Counted from the first letter of the stretch, positions 8,579 through 17,546 are shown. The stretch: DNA of 64,000 nucleotides from Pseudogracilibacillus sp037071985 (GCF_037071985.1 NZ_JAXHDF010000007.1:186001-250000), one strand, 5' to 3'. The notes: generated from the sequence alone by a model not told the origin. Program-made: numbers and translations.

Positions 8579-9756
8579 CCAATTTCCACTCCTTTCAATT
8601 CTCTAGCCCCATCGCCTATTGCTGCTTCGTAGAATGATGCTTCATATCCAACTTTCTCTAAATAAATCTTATTTACATTTTCTTTAAATTGTTCTGTTTG
8701 CGCTTTCTTTACAATCGCAATCGCACAGCCACCAAAGCCCGCTCCTGTCATGCGTGCACCTATTACACCTTTCTGACTTTGAGCTGCTTCCACAATGGTG
8801 TCAAGCTCAATTCCAGTTACTTCATAATAATGTTTAAGGGAGTAATGGGAATCATTCATTAACTTTCCAAATGCGTTTAAATCGCCGGCTTTCAATCGTT
8901 GAAAAGCTTTCTTTGTTCGAGCTTGCTCATACACTACATGATGGGCTCGAAGACGATTGGTTTCACACTTGATTAAATGTTTCGTTTCTTCAAATAGGTT
9001 AGGTGCAACCATGCATAAGTTATTAATCTCCAATTGTTCCTGGAGATCTATTAATGCATTCTCACATTGTTGTCTGCGTTCATTATATTTAGATTCTGAT
9101 AAGGCTCGCTGCTTGTTTGTATGAATGATCATAATGACATGTTCATTTAAAATAATAGGAGCATACTCATGTTCTAAATTTTTACAATCTAATAATATAG
9201 CATGATCCTTTTTTCCAAACCCGACAGCAAACTGATCCATAATGCCGCTGTTTACACCTATATACTCATTTTCTACTACTTGCCCCAACTTAACCAATGT
9301 TTCTAAATCAATAGATAAATCAAGTGATTCTTTTAATAAAGCTCCCGTTACCATTTCAATCGATGCTGAAGAAGAAAGGCCAGCCGAATTAGGTATATTA
9401 CCGTGATATAAAATATCTAGCCCCGTATCGATCATAAAACCTTGATCTTTTAGTATAGAAATCATACCTTTTGGAAAGTTTGCCCACGTATGTGCTGAAT
9501 CGTACTTTACATCATTTAAGTCAACCTCAATTATTCCATCCTCTTTAAAGTTATTTGAGAAGAAACGAACTATTGAATCATTTCGCTTTTTAACTAAAGC
9601 ATATGTTCCATAAGATATTGCAGCAGGAAGAACGAGGCCTCCATTGTAATCAATGTGTTCTCCAATTAGATTAATTCTTCCAGGAGCAAAAAAAACTCGA
9701 GGTTTACTTTCAGTAGAATATAAATTCATAAATTCTTGTTGTAGTCTTTCAATCAT
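8575..9756 (-). CDS. galK: Galactokinase
   Basis: Phosphorylates alpha-D-galactose at C1 with ATP in the cytoplasm. It is a GHMP kinase of 393 residues with the galactokinase signature PGRINLIGEHIDYNGG (25-40), the ATP-binding PNSAGLSSSAS (122-132), the catalytic Asp segment NSGIMDQFAVGFG and the C-terminal GARMTGAGFGG. First gene of the gal operon. An AGGAGG lies 10 bp before the ATG, and a strong promoter and ROK operator lie just upstream. Confidence 0.96.
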   Translation of the reverse strand: MIERLQQEFMNLYSTESKPRVFFAPGRINLIGEHIDYNGGLVLPAAISYGTYALVKKRNDSIVRFFSNNFKEDGIIEVDLNDVKYDSAHTWANFPKGMISILKDQGFMIDTGLDILYHGNIPNSAGLSSSASIEMVTGALLKESLDLSIDLETLVKLGQVVENEYIGVNSGIMDQFAVGFGKKDHAILLDCKNLEHEYAPIILNEHVIMIIHTNKQRALSESKYNERRQQCENALIDLQEQLEINNLCMVAPNLFEETKHLIKCETNRLRAHHVVYEQARTKKAFQRLKAGDLNAFGKLMNDSHYSLKHYYEVTGIELDTIVEAAQSQKGVIGARMTGAGFGGCAIAIVKKAQTEQFKENVNKIYLEKVGYEASFYEAAIGDGARELKGVEIG

Positions 9757-9775
9757 TATATGTATTACCTCCTAC

Positions 9776-9800
9776 ACTTAATTAATTAATTTAATTAAGT
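9776..9800 (-). promoter_or_regulatory. ROK operator at galK (near +1)
   Basis: A perfect 10-bp inverted repeat, ACTTAATTAA (9776-9785) and TTAATTAAGT (9791-9800), with a 5-bp spacer. It sits immediately downstream of the galK promoter, where a bound repressor would block initiation or clearance. Confidence 0.7.
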
Positions 9801-9807
9801 TAATGCA

Positions 9808-9836
9808 ATCATATCTTAAAAAAATATAAAATTCAA
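9808..9836 (-). promoter_or_regulatory. galK promoter
   Basis: On the minus strand TTGAAT (9836-9831), a 17-bp spacer and TATGAT (9813-9808) match a sigma-A promoter. The predicted start point is about 9800, inside the ROK operator. Confidence 0.72.
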
Positions 9837-9903
9837 GTTGGTTTTTTATCTTTTCACCAAATTATTAGCTCAATTCTGTATTTCAATAAATTTAGAAAAC
9901 AGC

Positions 9904-9932
9904 TTGACTCATTTTATTAATGAGCATATAAT
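9904..9932 (+). promoter_or_regulatory. Promoter of the ABC importer operon
   Basis: TTGACT (9904-9909), exactly 17 bp, then TATAAT (9927-9932): a near-consensus sigma-A promoter. The predicted start is about 9939, so the transcript has an unusually long leader of ~370 nt before the binding-protein gene. Confidence 0.8.
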
Positions 9933-9933
9933 C

Positions 9934-9955
9934 AAGTTAATTAATTTAATTAATA
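9934..9955 (+). promoter_or_regulatory. ROK operator at the importer promoter
   Basis: TTAATTAA-T-TTAATTAA (9937-9953) is a perfect palindrome sharing the TTAATTTAATTAA core with the rok and galK sites. It overlaps the predicted start of the importer transcript. Confidence 0.7.
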
Positions 9956-10100
9956 ATCAAATTTTATAAAATTTAAGTAAGATTGCTAGTTTTACAAGTT
10001 TTACATATAACTTATTAGGTGGTGAGGATCAGCAAAATAGTAATTTTACAGTTATTCTTTTTAGAAAACTTGGCTTATCGTTATAGAAAACACACCGAAT

Positions 10101-10198
10101 GGCGTAAGACAGAGGTGATGTTGCACTTATGCTCTTGAGTGCAAGCCTTACGGCGAAAGTCTTAGTTGCACTTATGCAGTAAGAAAGGATTTTCTTAC
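10101..10198 (+). other. Structured leader with mutually exclusive pairings
   Basis: Inside the long importer leader. The 12-mer TTGCACTTATGC occurs twice (10121-10132, 10166-10177). AGTGCAA (10138-10144) can pair with the TTGCACT of either copy. GTAAG (10104-10108) can pair with CTTAC (10147-10151), while the overlapping TAAGAC (10105-10110) can pair with GTCTTA (10159-10164). A further hairpin, GTAAGAAA/TTTCTTAC (10179-10186/10191-10198), follows. This resembles a two-state RNA switch, but no known riboswitch consensus is recognised and no T-run follows. Confidence 0.4.
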
Positions 10199-10258
10199 TC
10201 TGCTAAAAATGTGATTCACAAGATTCTCATTGTACCTTCAATTATTTATTTAGCAATC

Positions 10259-10272
10259 TGAAAGCGTTTTAT
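10259..10272 (+). promoter_or_regulatory. Candidate cre site (CcpA carbon repression)
   Basis: TGAAAGCGTTTTAT differs at one or two places from the Firmicute cre consensus TGWAARCGYTWNCW. Lying ~320 nt downstream of the promoter, it would work as a roadblock under glucose repression. Confidence 0.5.
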
Positions 10273-10306
10273 AATTTTACTAAAACAAAAAGGGTGATTA
10301 TGTAAA

Positions 10307-11620
10307 ATGAAAAAATCATTATTCCTCAAAATGATGGCTTTTGCTCTAGCTTGTCTATTACTTGTTGCTTGTTCCTCCAAGGATAGTAGTAAAACAACTG
10401 ATGATTCCGAGAGTGCGGGTGATGGGACATCCGGCGAAATTACCGTTGCTTCCTGGGCTGCAGCAGCAGATGCGTTAGAAGAAGCGGCAGAAAATTATAT
10501 GGAAGAAAACCCAGATGCAAAAATAACGATCCAACGTGTTGGACATGGGTATGAGAACATCATTCCTCCATTAACTGCAGGAATGGGAGCACCTGATATC
10601 GTTCACGTTGAGCAACGGGATTTCCAAACATTTTTAAGACAATTCGATGGTCAATTTATGGACTTAACAGACCAAATTGGTGAGAGAAAAGATGAATTTG
10701 CTGCAATTGCATGGGAAGCAGTTGAAAAAGACGATAAAGTTTTGGGTGTTCCATGGGATTTAGGTCCAGCAGCTGTATGGTACCGTGCAGATTACTATGA
10801 AGAAGCTGGAATTAATCCGGATGACATTGAAACATGGGATGATTTTATCGAAGCAGGAAAACAGCTACAAGAAAAAGTGGATGGAGTAAAAATGGTTACT
10901 TTTGACACAAGTGGTTCCGATGCCAACCCTAGTACTTGGATGATCCTTATGAATCAATTATCCGGACAATATAATGATGAAGAAGGAAACATTAATTTTG
11001 CAAATGAACCTAATATTAAGGCTATGGAAATGGTTAAAAAGTTCAAGGATGAAGGCATTGTGTATGATTCCGGGGACTGGAGTGCACTTGTTCGAACAAT
11101 TACAAACGGAGATGCCGCTTCAGTTATTTTACCAGTTTGGTTAGCTGGAACAATCAGCGGACAAGCGAGTGACCAAGCAGGACAATGGAATGTGATGAAG
11201 TTACCTGCATTTGAAGAAGGTGGCCCACATCAAGCAAACTTAGGTGGCGGTGTCCTTGCGGTAACTGAAAACTCAGAAAGTAAAGACTTGGCAGTATCAT
11301 TTATTGAATACGCATTATTAACAAATGAAGGTCAAGATGTCCAAATGAAATATGGCTTGTTCCCTTCTTGGCAGCCATACTACGAAAGTGAAGGGTTTTC
11401 AAAAGAAGACGAATTCTTCGGCTTTAAATTATCCGATTTCTTCGCTTCCGTTTCAACAGATATTCCAAAATTAGACTTTGGTCCTTATTATATGGATTTC
11501 CACAGCGAACTCCTTGATGCTTACGGTAATGTAATGAATGATGTCATGGATGCCGAAGAAGCATTAAAAAATGCCGAAGAAAGAAGTTCATCTTCTACTG
11601 GCTTGGATATAGCTGATTAA
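10307..11620 (+). CDS. ABC sugar importer, extracellular substrate-binding lipoprotein
   Basis: Family 1 solute-binding protein that captures an oligosaccharide outside the cell and delivers it to the two permeases. An N-terminal lipoprotein signal ends in LLVAC (lipobox Cys22), followed by a Ser/Asp-rich tether. The mature part has the usual ITVASWAAAADALEEAA start, HVEQRDFQTFLRQF, PWDLGPAAVWYRADYYEEAG and WDDFIEAGKQL segments of maltose/multiple-sugar binding proteins. At 437 residues it is full length. First gene of the operon, under the ROK operator and a possible cre site. The ligand is unknown; the context suggests something containing galactose. Confidence 0.88.
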   Translation: MKKSLFLKMMAFALACLLLVACSSKDSSKTTDDSESAGDGTSGEITVASWAAAADALEEAAENYMEENPDAKITIQRVGHGYENIIPPLTAGMGAPDIVHVEQRDFQTFLRQFDGQFMDLTDQIGERKDEFAAIAWEAVEKDDKVLGVPWDLGPAAVWYRADYYEEAGINPDDIETWDDFIEAGKQLQEKVDGVKMVTFDTSGSDANPSTWMILMNQLSGQYNDEEGNINFANEPNIKAMEMVKKFKDEGIVYDSGDWSALVRTITNGDAASVILPVWLAGTISGQASDQAGQWNVMKLPAFEEGGPHQANLGGGVLAVTENSESKDLAVSFIEYALLTNEGQDVQMKYGLFPSWQPYYESEGFSKEDEFFGFKLSDFFASVSTDIPKLDFGPYYMDFHSELLDAYGNVMNDVMDAEEALKNAEERSSSSTGLDIAD

Positions 11621-11639
11621 TAACATTTTTATACAGGTC

Positions 11640-11670
11640 TCCCCAGGATAAATACCTGGGGAACAATTTT
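11640..11670 (+). terminator. Intercistronic attenuator hairpin
   Basis: TCCCCAGG (11640-11647) pairs with CCTGGGGA (11655-11662) and is followed by a T-run. It lies between the binding-protein and permease genes, where partial termination or 3'-end protection typically gives more binding protein than permease. Confidence 0.75.
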
Positions 11671-11692
11671 TCTATTAAAGAGGTGATCACCG

Positions 11693-12583
11693 GTGGAAGA
11701 AGCTAAACAACCTAGATTTAAGTTAAATAAACTTAAGCTCAGTCCCTATATATTTATTCTTCCTTTCTTTCTATTATTTGGCGTTTTTATGTTATATCCT
11801 ATTATTTATTCGTTAGTTCTTAGCTTTAATAGTTGGACAGCTGGAGAAATGACTTTTGTAGGTTTGGACAATTACAAACAACTATTTACTGATTCTTTAT
11901 TTTGGAAGTCATTAAAGAATACTGGAATCTATTTAATTATCCAAGTACCTTTTATGCTTCTGTTATCAACAGTTGTAGCAGTCATCATTAATTCTAACAA
12001 AGTTAAATTCAATTATTTGTTTCGTGTTGCGTTTTTTCTACCAGCATTAATTGACTTAGTTACATATTCCATTGTTTTCTCTTTATTATTTAATGAGAGC
12101 AACGGATTGATTAATCACCTGCTAGGATTCATTGGAATTGATGCAATCCCTTGGAAAACAGATGGATTTTGGGCAAAAATAATGATTATCAGTGTAATTA
12201 CGTGGCGCTGGATGGGTTATAACTGTGTAATTATTCTGTCGGGGTTACAAAATATTTCGGAAGATATTTACGAGTCAGCTGATTTAGACGGTGCTGGAAT
12301 AGTAAAAAAGTTCTTCCATATTACATTGCCAATGTTAAAACCAATCTTACTATTCTGTATGATTTTATCGACAATCGGCACATTACAATTATTCGCTGAA
12401 CCTTTAATCCTCACTGGTGGAGGTCCAAGTAACGAAACAACTTCAGTTATGTTGTATTTATATGAAAAAGCCTTCGGATCATTTAATTTTGGCTTAGCTT
12501 CAGCTGGAGCATATATTGTTACAACTATCATTGCAGTTATTTCATTCTTACAAATTAAATTCACGGGTGGAGGGGAAATTTAA
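11693..12583 (+). CDS. ABC sugar importer permease (MalF/UgpA type)
   Basis: One of two membrane subunits of the importer. A 296-residue protein with six hydrophobic segments starting at LSPYIFILPFFLLFGVF and the cytoplasmic EAA loop ESADLDGAGIVKKFFHITLP, which contacts the ATPase. A GTG start with AGAGGTGATC upstream. The stop is directly followed by the ATG of the second permease at 12584. No ATPase gene is in the operon, so a shared MsmX-type ATPase elsewhere is expected. Confidence 0.9.
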   Translation: MEEAKQPRFKLNKLKLSPYIFILPFFLLFGVFMLYPIIYSLVLSFNSWTAGEMTFVGLDNYKQLFTDSLFWKSLKNTGIYLIIQVPFMLLLSTVVAVIINSNKVKFNYLFRVAFFLPALIDLVTYSIVFSLLFNESNGLINHLLGFIGIDAIPWKTDGFWAKIMIISVITWRWMGYNCVIILSGLQNISEDIYESADLDGAGIVKKFFHITLPMLKPILLFCMILSTIGTLQLFAEPLILTGGGPSNETTSVMLYLYEKAFGSFNFGLASAGAYIVTTIIAVISFLQIKFTGGGEI

Positions 12584-13411
12584 ATGTCAAAAGGAATGAA
12601 AATTGAGTTTACCAAAATACTGATGTACATATTCCTGGGTTTGATATTTATTGCTTCAATTTACCCTATCTATTGGATGTTGTCTGCATCCACGTTAGAT
12701 AACACGAATATTTTTAAAAAGCTAACACCAGGAACAAACCTTTTCGAAAACTTTCGAATATTACAAGAAGCAATGCCGATTTGGCGAATCCTATTTAATA
12801 GTGTATTCGTATCAGGGGTTGTTACTATTAGCACTGTTTTCTTTGGTGCTCTTGCAGGTTATGCATTTGCAAAGTTTAATTTCAAAGGACGTGAACCATT
12901 ATTCTTTGTTGTTTTATTAACGATGATGTTACCTATCCAGATTACATTGGTACCATTATTTATTATCATGACGAACATAGGTTGGACTGACTCTTACCTA
13001 GCTTTAATTGTTCCATTTATGGTCACTCCTTTCAGTGTATTTCTAATGCGACAGCAAATGTTAAGTTTTCCAACTGAATTAATTGAGTCGGCTAGAATTG
13101 ATGGCTCTTCTGAGATTAATACGTTTATCAAAATTGTTTTACCGACGATGAAATCTGCATGTGCTGCTGTTGCAATAATAACTTTCATGCAGCAATGGGG
13201 AAACTTCATTTACCACCTAGTCGTTATTAATTCTTCGGAAATGTATACCGTCCCTTTAATGCTTTCTATGATGGTACAACCAGGACATGTTATCCATTAT
13301 GGAGCTGTCATGTTAGGTGCAATCATCGGTTTAATTCCAATGATCATTTTATTTTTATTCTTCCAGAAGCATTTTGTCTCTGGCGCACTTAGTGGATCAG
13401 TTAAAGGATAA
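12584..13411 (+). CDS. ABC sugar importer permease (MalG type)
   Basis: Second membrane subunit, 275 residues with six hydrophobic segments. It has the EAA loop ESARIDGSSEINTFIKIVLP and the C-terminal HFVSGALSGSVKG tail typical of MalG-family proteins. It begins on the base after the preceding permease stop. Together with the lipoprotein and first permease it forms a CUT1-type carbohydrate importer lacking a dedicated ATPase. Confidence 0.9.
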   Translation: MSKGMKIEFTKILMYIFLGLIFIASIYPIYWMLSASTLDNTNIFKKLTPGTNLFENFRILQEAMPIWRILFNSVFVSGVVTISTVFFGALAGYAFAKFNFKGREPLFFVVLLTMMLPIQITLVPLFIIMTNIGWTDSYLALIVPFMVTPFSVFLMRQQMLSFPTELIESARIDGSSEINTFIKIVLPTMKSACAAVAIITFMQQWGNFIYHLVVINSSEMYTVPLMLSMMVQPGHVIHYGAVMLGAIIGLIPMIILFLFFQKHFVSGALSGSVKG

Positions 13412-13464
13412 TTATATTAATAATTATTCCACGCACATTTATAATTTTAGTTTGAGGTGAAAAT

Positions 13465-14895
13465 ATGAAAGTAATTATAGGTGGACTATATCATGAATCA
13501 AATACATTTAACCCATTCCCTACACATGCAGATGACTTCGTACTAGCCGAAGGTGATGATGTATTTGAACGAGTGTGTAGTACAAACGTTTTTAAAGAAG
13601 CAGGAGTAACAGTTGTCCCAACAATATATGCTACTGCTTTATCTTCCGGGGTAGTGACGGAAAAAGCATATCGTTTTTTTGCGGATAAAATGCTTGATGT
13701 CATTAAAAATGAGGCAGATATTGACGGTATCTGGCTTCATCTCCATGGATCCATGACTGTTGAAAATGTGGGTTCTGGTGAATTACAACTTTTAAAAGAA
13801 ATGAGAGAAATAGTAGGTTTTGACATTCCTATCTCATTAACATTAGATATTCATGGCAATAATTCAATAGAGTTAAATAAATATGCAAATATTATTCGTG
13901 CGTATCGTACCGTTCCTCATACAGATCAATGTGAAACGGAAGTTATTACTGCTGAACTTTTGGTAGATGTTATTCAAACAAAGCAAAATGTATCCCCTGC
14001 TTATGTTCAATTACCAATGATTATTAGTGGAGAACAAGCATTAGGAGATCAAGAACCATTGAAGTCTATTTTCAACAAGCTATATGAAATTGAACAAATA
14101 GATGGAATTGCTTCCGCTTCCTTCTTTATTGGATTTTCATGGGCAGATACAATTGACTCTGCCGCATCTGTTATTGTTGTTCCACAAACAGAAAAAGATG
14201 CTCCAATTGCTGAAGAACAAGCGAATAGTTTAGCAGAATATATTTATTCAAAAAGAAATGACTTCCAGTTTGACGCAATTGCATTACCACCAGCAGATGC
14301 GATTGAAAAAGCAATCTCACACCAAACAAGTCCTGTCTTTATTTCGGATTCAGGAGATAACACAACAGGTGGAGGCGTAGGAATTTATACTGGGCTTTTA
14401 CGCTCTTTCTTAAATCTAAAAGATTTAAACAATAAAAAAGTTTGCATTTCGGCCATATTTGACCCGGATGCGTACGATACATGTAAAGAATACAATATCG
14501 GTGATAAAGTATCCATCGATGTAGGTACTAATTTTGATGAACATAGTAAAAGTGTAAAAGTTGAGGGAACTTTAAAAGCAAAAGGAGATTTACTAGGATA
14601 CTTGGGTGGTACTTCCGATCGTGTTGGCAAAACTTGCACTATATCCGTTGGTGATATAGATGTTGTGATCGCAAACAAGGGGCACTCTTTTATTACGTTA
14701 AATCACTTTAAGTCAGCTGGATTAGATATTAATGACTATGATGTTATAGTTGTTAAACAAGGTTATTTATTCCCTGAACTTAGCAAGATCTCTAAATTAG
14801 ATTTATTAGCTTTAACTCCAGGAGCAACCTATCAATTGTTGGAAAAGCTTGATTTTAAATCAATTCAGCGACCAATGTTCCCGCTAGATAAATAA
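13465..14895 (+). CDS. M81 family metallopeptidase (MlrC/microcystinase C-like)
   Basis: A 476-residue member of the M81/DUF1485 family, whose known member MlrC cleaves linearised microcystin peptides. The N-terminal GLYHESNTFNP (7-17) is the family hallmark and holds metal ligands. GIWLHLHGSM, LTLDIHGNNS, YRTVPHTDQCETE and DSGDNTTGGG are further conserved His/Asp-rich motifs. There is no signal peptide, so it is cytoplasmic. It lies 53 bp after the permease in a sugar-importer operon, an odd place for a peptidase; an amide-bearing sugar or glycopeptide is a possible substrate, but that is only inference. GAGGTG precedes the ATG. Confidence 0.85.
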   Translation: MKVIIGGLYHESNTFNPFPTHADDFVLAEGDDVFERVCSTNVFKEAGVTVVPTIYATALSSGVVTEKAYRFFADKMLDVIKNEADIDGIWLHLHGSMTVENVGSGELQLLKEMREIVGFDIPISLTLDIHGNNSIELNKYANIIRAYRTVPHTDQCETEVITAELLVDVIQTKQNVSPAYVQLPMIISGEQALGDQEPLKSIFNKLYEIEQIDGIASASFFIGFSWADTIDSAASVIVVPQTEKDAPIAEEQANSLAEYIYSKRNDFQFDAIALPPADAIEKAISHQTSPVFISDSGDNTTGGGVGIYTGLLRSFLNLKDLNNKKVCISAIFDPDAYDTCKEYNIGDKVSIDVGTNFDEHSKSVKVEGTLKAKGDLLGYLGGTSDRVGKTCTISVGDIDVVIANKGHSFITLNHFKSAGLDINDYDVIVVKQGYLFPELSKISKLDLLALTPGATYQLLEKLDFKSIQRPMFPLDK

Positions 14896-14925
14896 TGTTT
14901 ACTTTATAGATTAGGAGAATGAATT

Positions 14926-15723
14926 GTGACTTATACTGCATACCGTACAAAAGAAAAAATTGTAGTTGATGGAAAATTAAACGAAAAGGCATGGGCTTTA
15001 GCCCCTAAATCCCCTCGCTTTGTTGATATTATCAACGGAGGGCCCGCATTATACGATACGAAAGTAGCTGTATTATGGGATGATGAGTATTTATACTTTG
15101 GATATTGGGTAGAAGAACCGTATGTATCAGCTACTTTCAAAAAACGAGATGAATTATTATTCAACGAAAACAATGTCGAGCTATTTATTGATGGTGGCGA
15201 CACGTATTATGAATTTGAAATTAATGCATTAAACACTATATATGAAATATTCTTCATTTGGAAAGATGCCTACAAACAAGGTGGAAAATTTGATGTACCA
15301 GAATTTAATGTACATGAAAGAGATGCATATACATTTGGCGGAAACCACGACCGTATTTCTAAACATTTCTGGGATGGTACTCATCCAAGAGGATTAAGAT
15401 GGGCATTTAGAGACTGGGACTTCCCAGGTTTAAAAACGGCAGTCCATGTAGATGGAAAAGTAAACGATAATACACATATTGATAAAGGATGGACAGTCGA
15501 ATTAGCATTCCCTTGGGAAGGTATGAAGTGGTTAGCAAATGGACGTTCCTTACCTCCGCAAGAAGGAGACGAATGGAAATTCCAATTTGCACGATACGAA
15601 AAATTAATTTCATTAGAGAAAAATGTTGGATGGGCTTGGGATCCAACTGGTTCCGATGATAACCATAAGCCGGAAAAATTTACACCCGTGACATTCTCAA
15701 AAAAATTCATTGAAGATCTTTAA
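14926..15723 (+). CDS. CBM9-like carbohydrate-binding family protein, cytoplasmic
   Basis: A 265-residue protein made of one family-9-like carbohydrate-binding module. Features are IVVDGKLNEKAWALA near the start, VAVLWDDEYLYFGYWVEEP, then NNVELFIDGGDTYYEFEIN with its acidic metal/sugar-binding positions, and WTVELAFPWEGM and WKFQFARYE late. CBM9 modules usually sit on secreted xylanases, but here there is no signal peptide and no enzyme domain, so it is a stand-alone cytoplasmic protein. GTG start with AGGAGA upstream, 30 bp after the M81 gene. Last gene of the operon, before a terminator. Its role (lectin, enzyme or sensor) is unknown. Confidence 0.8.
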   Translation: MTYTAYRTKEKIVVDGKLNEKAWALAPKSPRFVDIINGGPALYDTKVAVLWDDEYLYFGYWVEEPYVSATFKKRDELLFNENNVELFIDGGDTYYEFEINALNTIYEIFFIWKDAYKQGGKFDVPEFNVHERDAYTFGGNHDRISKHFWDGTHPRGLRWAFRDWDFPGLKTAVHVDGKVNDNTHIDKGWTVELAFPWEGMKWLANGRSLPPQEGDEWKFQFARYEKLISLEKNVGWAWDPTGSDDNHKPEKFTPVTFSKKFIEDL

Positions 15724-15739
15724 TACTTACTTTAAAAAG

Positions 15740-15772
15740 CCAGAATTGGAATTAACATTCTTCCAATTCTGG
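15740..15772. terminator. Bidirectional terminator between importer operon and pgcA
   Basis: A perfect 12-bp stem, CCAGAATTGGAA (15740-15751) with TTCCAATTCTGG (15761-15772), lies between convergent stops at 15723 and 15785. It has an A-run on the left and a T-rich tract on the right. Confidence 0.85.
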
Positions 15773-15784
15773 TTCTTTATTAAA

Positions 15785-17512
15785 TTAAGATTTTATTTTT
15801 ATCATCACTGCATCTTTCAACTCTTTCAACACATGTTCACTTTTTTCTATCGTCTCTTCCTTTACTCCAAAATAAAACTTAATCTTCGGCTCTGTCCCTG
15901 AAGGTCTGATACAGAACCATGCTCCGTTTTCCAGCTTATATTTCAGCACATTGGATTTTGGTAATTCAATCGTTTCTTGCGCATTTCCTTCTACAACTGT
16001 TCTCTCACTGCTTAAATAGTCTTCTCTCACAAGCACTTTCCTACCTGCAATTATGGCTGGCGGATTTTTGCGAAAGTCCTTGAGAATGGAAGCTATTCTC
16101 TCAACACCTTCTATACCTTCTAATGTGAGCGATTCTAATCCTTCTTGATAATAGCCGTATTCTTCAAAAATTTCTTCTAACGCATCAAGTAAACTTTTAT
16201 TTTGCGTCTTATAGTAAGCTGCAGTTTCTGCAATTAGTAAGCATGCTTGTACGGCATCTTTATCACGAACGAAGTCACCAATCAAATAACCGTAACTCTC
16301 TTCATACCCTAATAAAAATTTTCTGTCTCCTGTTTCTTCAAATTCTTTTATCTTTTCACTAATGTATTTAAATCCTGTCAAAACATCAATGGTTTCGAGT
16401 CCATGTGTCTCTGCAATGTCTCGTCCCAGTTCAGACGTTACGATTGTTTTTAGAACCGCACTATTTTTAGGAAGCTCATTTTTTCCTTGTTTTTGTGTTA
16501 TTAGATAATGAAGTAAAAGTGCACCGATTTGGTTTCCAGTTAATAATTCGTACCCTGTTTCACTTCTAACAGCAATTCCCATTCTGTCTGTGTCCGGATC
16601 TGTTGCAAGCAAAAGATCTGCATCATGTTTCTTACCGTAGTCAATTGCTAGAGTAAAAGCTGCAGGTTCTTCTGGGTTTGGAAAAGCGACCGTAGGAAAA
16701 TTCGGATCTGGAAATTCCTGTTCTTCTACTATATGTACATGTTTAAAACCGATCGCTTGGAGTCCTTCTCTAACTGGTCGATTCCCTGTTCCGTGAAGAG
16801 GTGTATAAACGATTGAAAAATCATCAGCTACTTGGTGGATTACGTCTGGCTGAACAACTAAATTCTTTATTTGATGTAAATACGCTTGATCCACTGTTTG
16901 TCCAATAAAAGTTAATAATCCTGCTTCTTTCAAGGCTTCTTCGTCTGCTACTTGTACATCTAATTCGTTCTCCACTTCATTCACTTTCGCGACGATCACA
17001 TCTGCATCAGCTGAAGCAAATTGTGCCCCGTCTGAACCATATACTTTAAAACCATTATATTCCGGCGGATTATGACTTGCAGTAATTACGATTCCACTAT
17101 ATGCATGTAAATACCTAACAGCAAAAGAAAGCTCAGGGGTGGTACGTAAGCTTTCAAAAATATAAACTTGAATACCATGATGTCCTAATGTTTTGGCAGC
17201 TTCTAGTGCAAACTCATACGATTTATGTCGTGAATCATATGCGATAACGACCCCACGCTTCTTCGCTTCCTCACCATTTAAATCAATATAACTTGCCAAA
17301 CCTTCTGACGCTTTACGTATCGTATATGTATTCATCCGGTTTGTACCCGGTCCGATAATTCCACGCATTCCACCAGTACCGAAATCTAAATGTTTGTAAA
17401 AACAATCTTCTAATTGAGCCGTGTCTGCTACAAGTTCCTGTAACTGAAGCTTAAGTTCCTCTTCTAGTCCAGTAAAATTACTCCATCTTTTGTACTCCTT
17501 TTCCCAATTCAC
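15785..17512 (-). CDS. pgcA: Alpha-phosphoglucomutase
   Basis: Interconverts glucose-1-phosphate and glucose-6-phosphate, linking the Leloir product to glycolysis and to UDP-glucose synthesis. A 575-residue alpha-D-phosphohexomutase with the phosphoserine loop TASHNPPEYNGFKVYG, the metal loop DPDTDRMG, the sugar-binding GYEESYG and the phosphate-binding RPSGTEPKIKFYF. GTG start with AGGAGGG eight bases upstream. It follows the exopolysaccharide locus on the same strand, but a terminator at 17547-17571 separates them, so it probably has its own promoter or relies on readthrough. Confidence 0.93.
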   Translation of the reverse strand: MNWEKEYKRWSNFTGLEEELKLQLQELVADTAQLEDCFYKHLDFGTGGMRGIIGPGTNRMNTYTIRKASEGLASYIDLNGEEAKKRGVVIAYDSRHKSYEFALEAAKTLGHHGIQVYIFESLRTTPELSFAVRYLHAYSGIVITASHNPPEYNGFKVYGSDGAQFASADADVIVAKVNEVENELDVQVADEEALKEAGLLTFIGQTVDQAYLHQIKNLVVQPDVIHQVADDFSIVYTPLHGTGNRPVREGLQAIGFKHVHIVEEQEFPDPNFPTVAFPNPEEPAAFTLAIDYGKKHDADLLLATDPDTDRMGIAVRSETGYELLTGNQIGALLLHYLITQKQGKNELPKNSAVLKTIVTSELGRDIAETHGLETIDVLTGFKYISEKIKEFEETGDRKFLLGYEESYGYLIGDFVRDKDAVQACLLIAETAAYYKTQNKSLLDALEEIFEEYGYYQEGLESLTLEGIEGVERIASILKDFRKNPPAIIAGRKVLVREDYLSSERTVVEGNAQETIELPKSNVLKYKLENGAWFCIRPSGTEPKIKFYFGVKEETIEKSEHVLKELKDAVMIKIKS

Positions 17513-17546
17513 AATAAAACCCTCCTAAACTTCATATAGATATATG

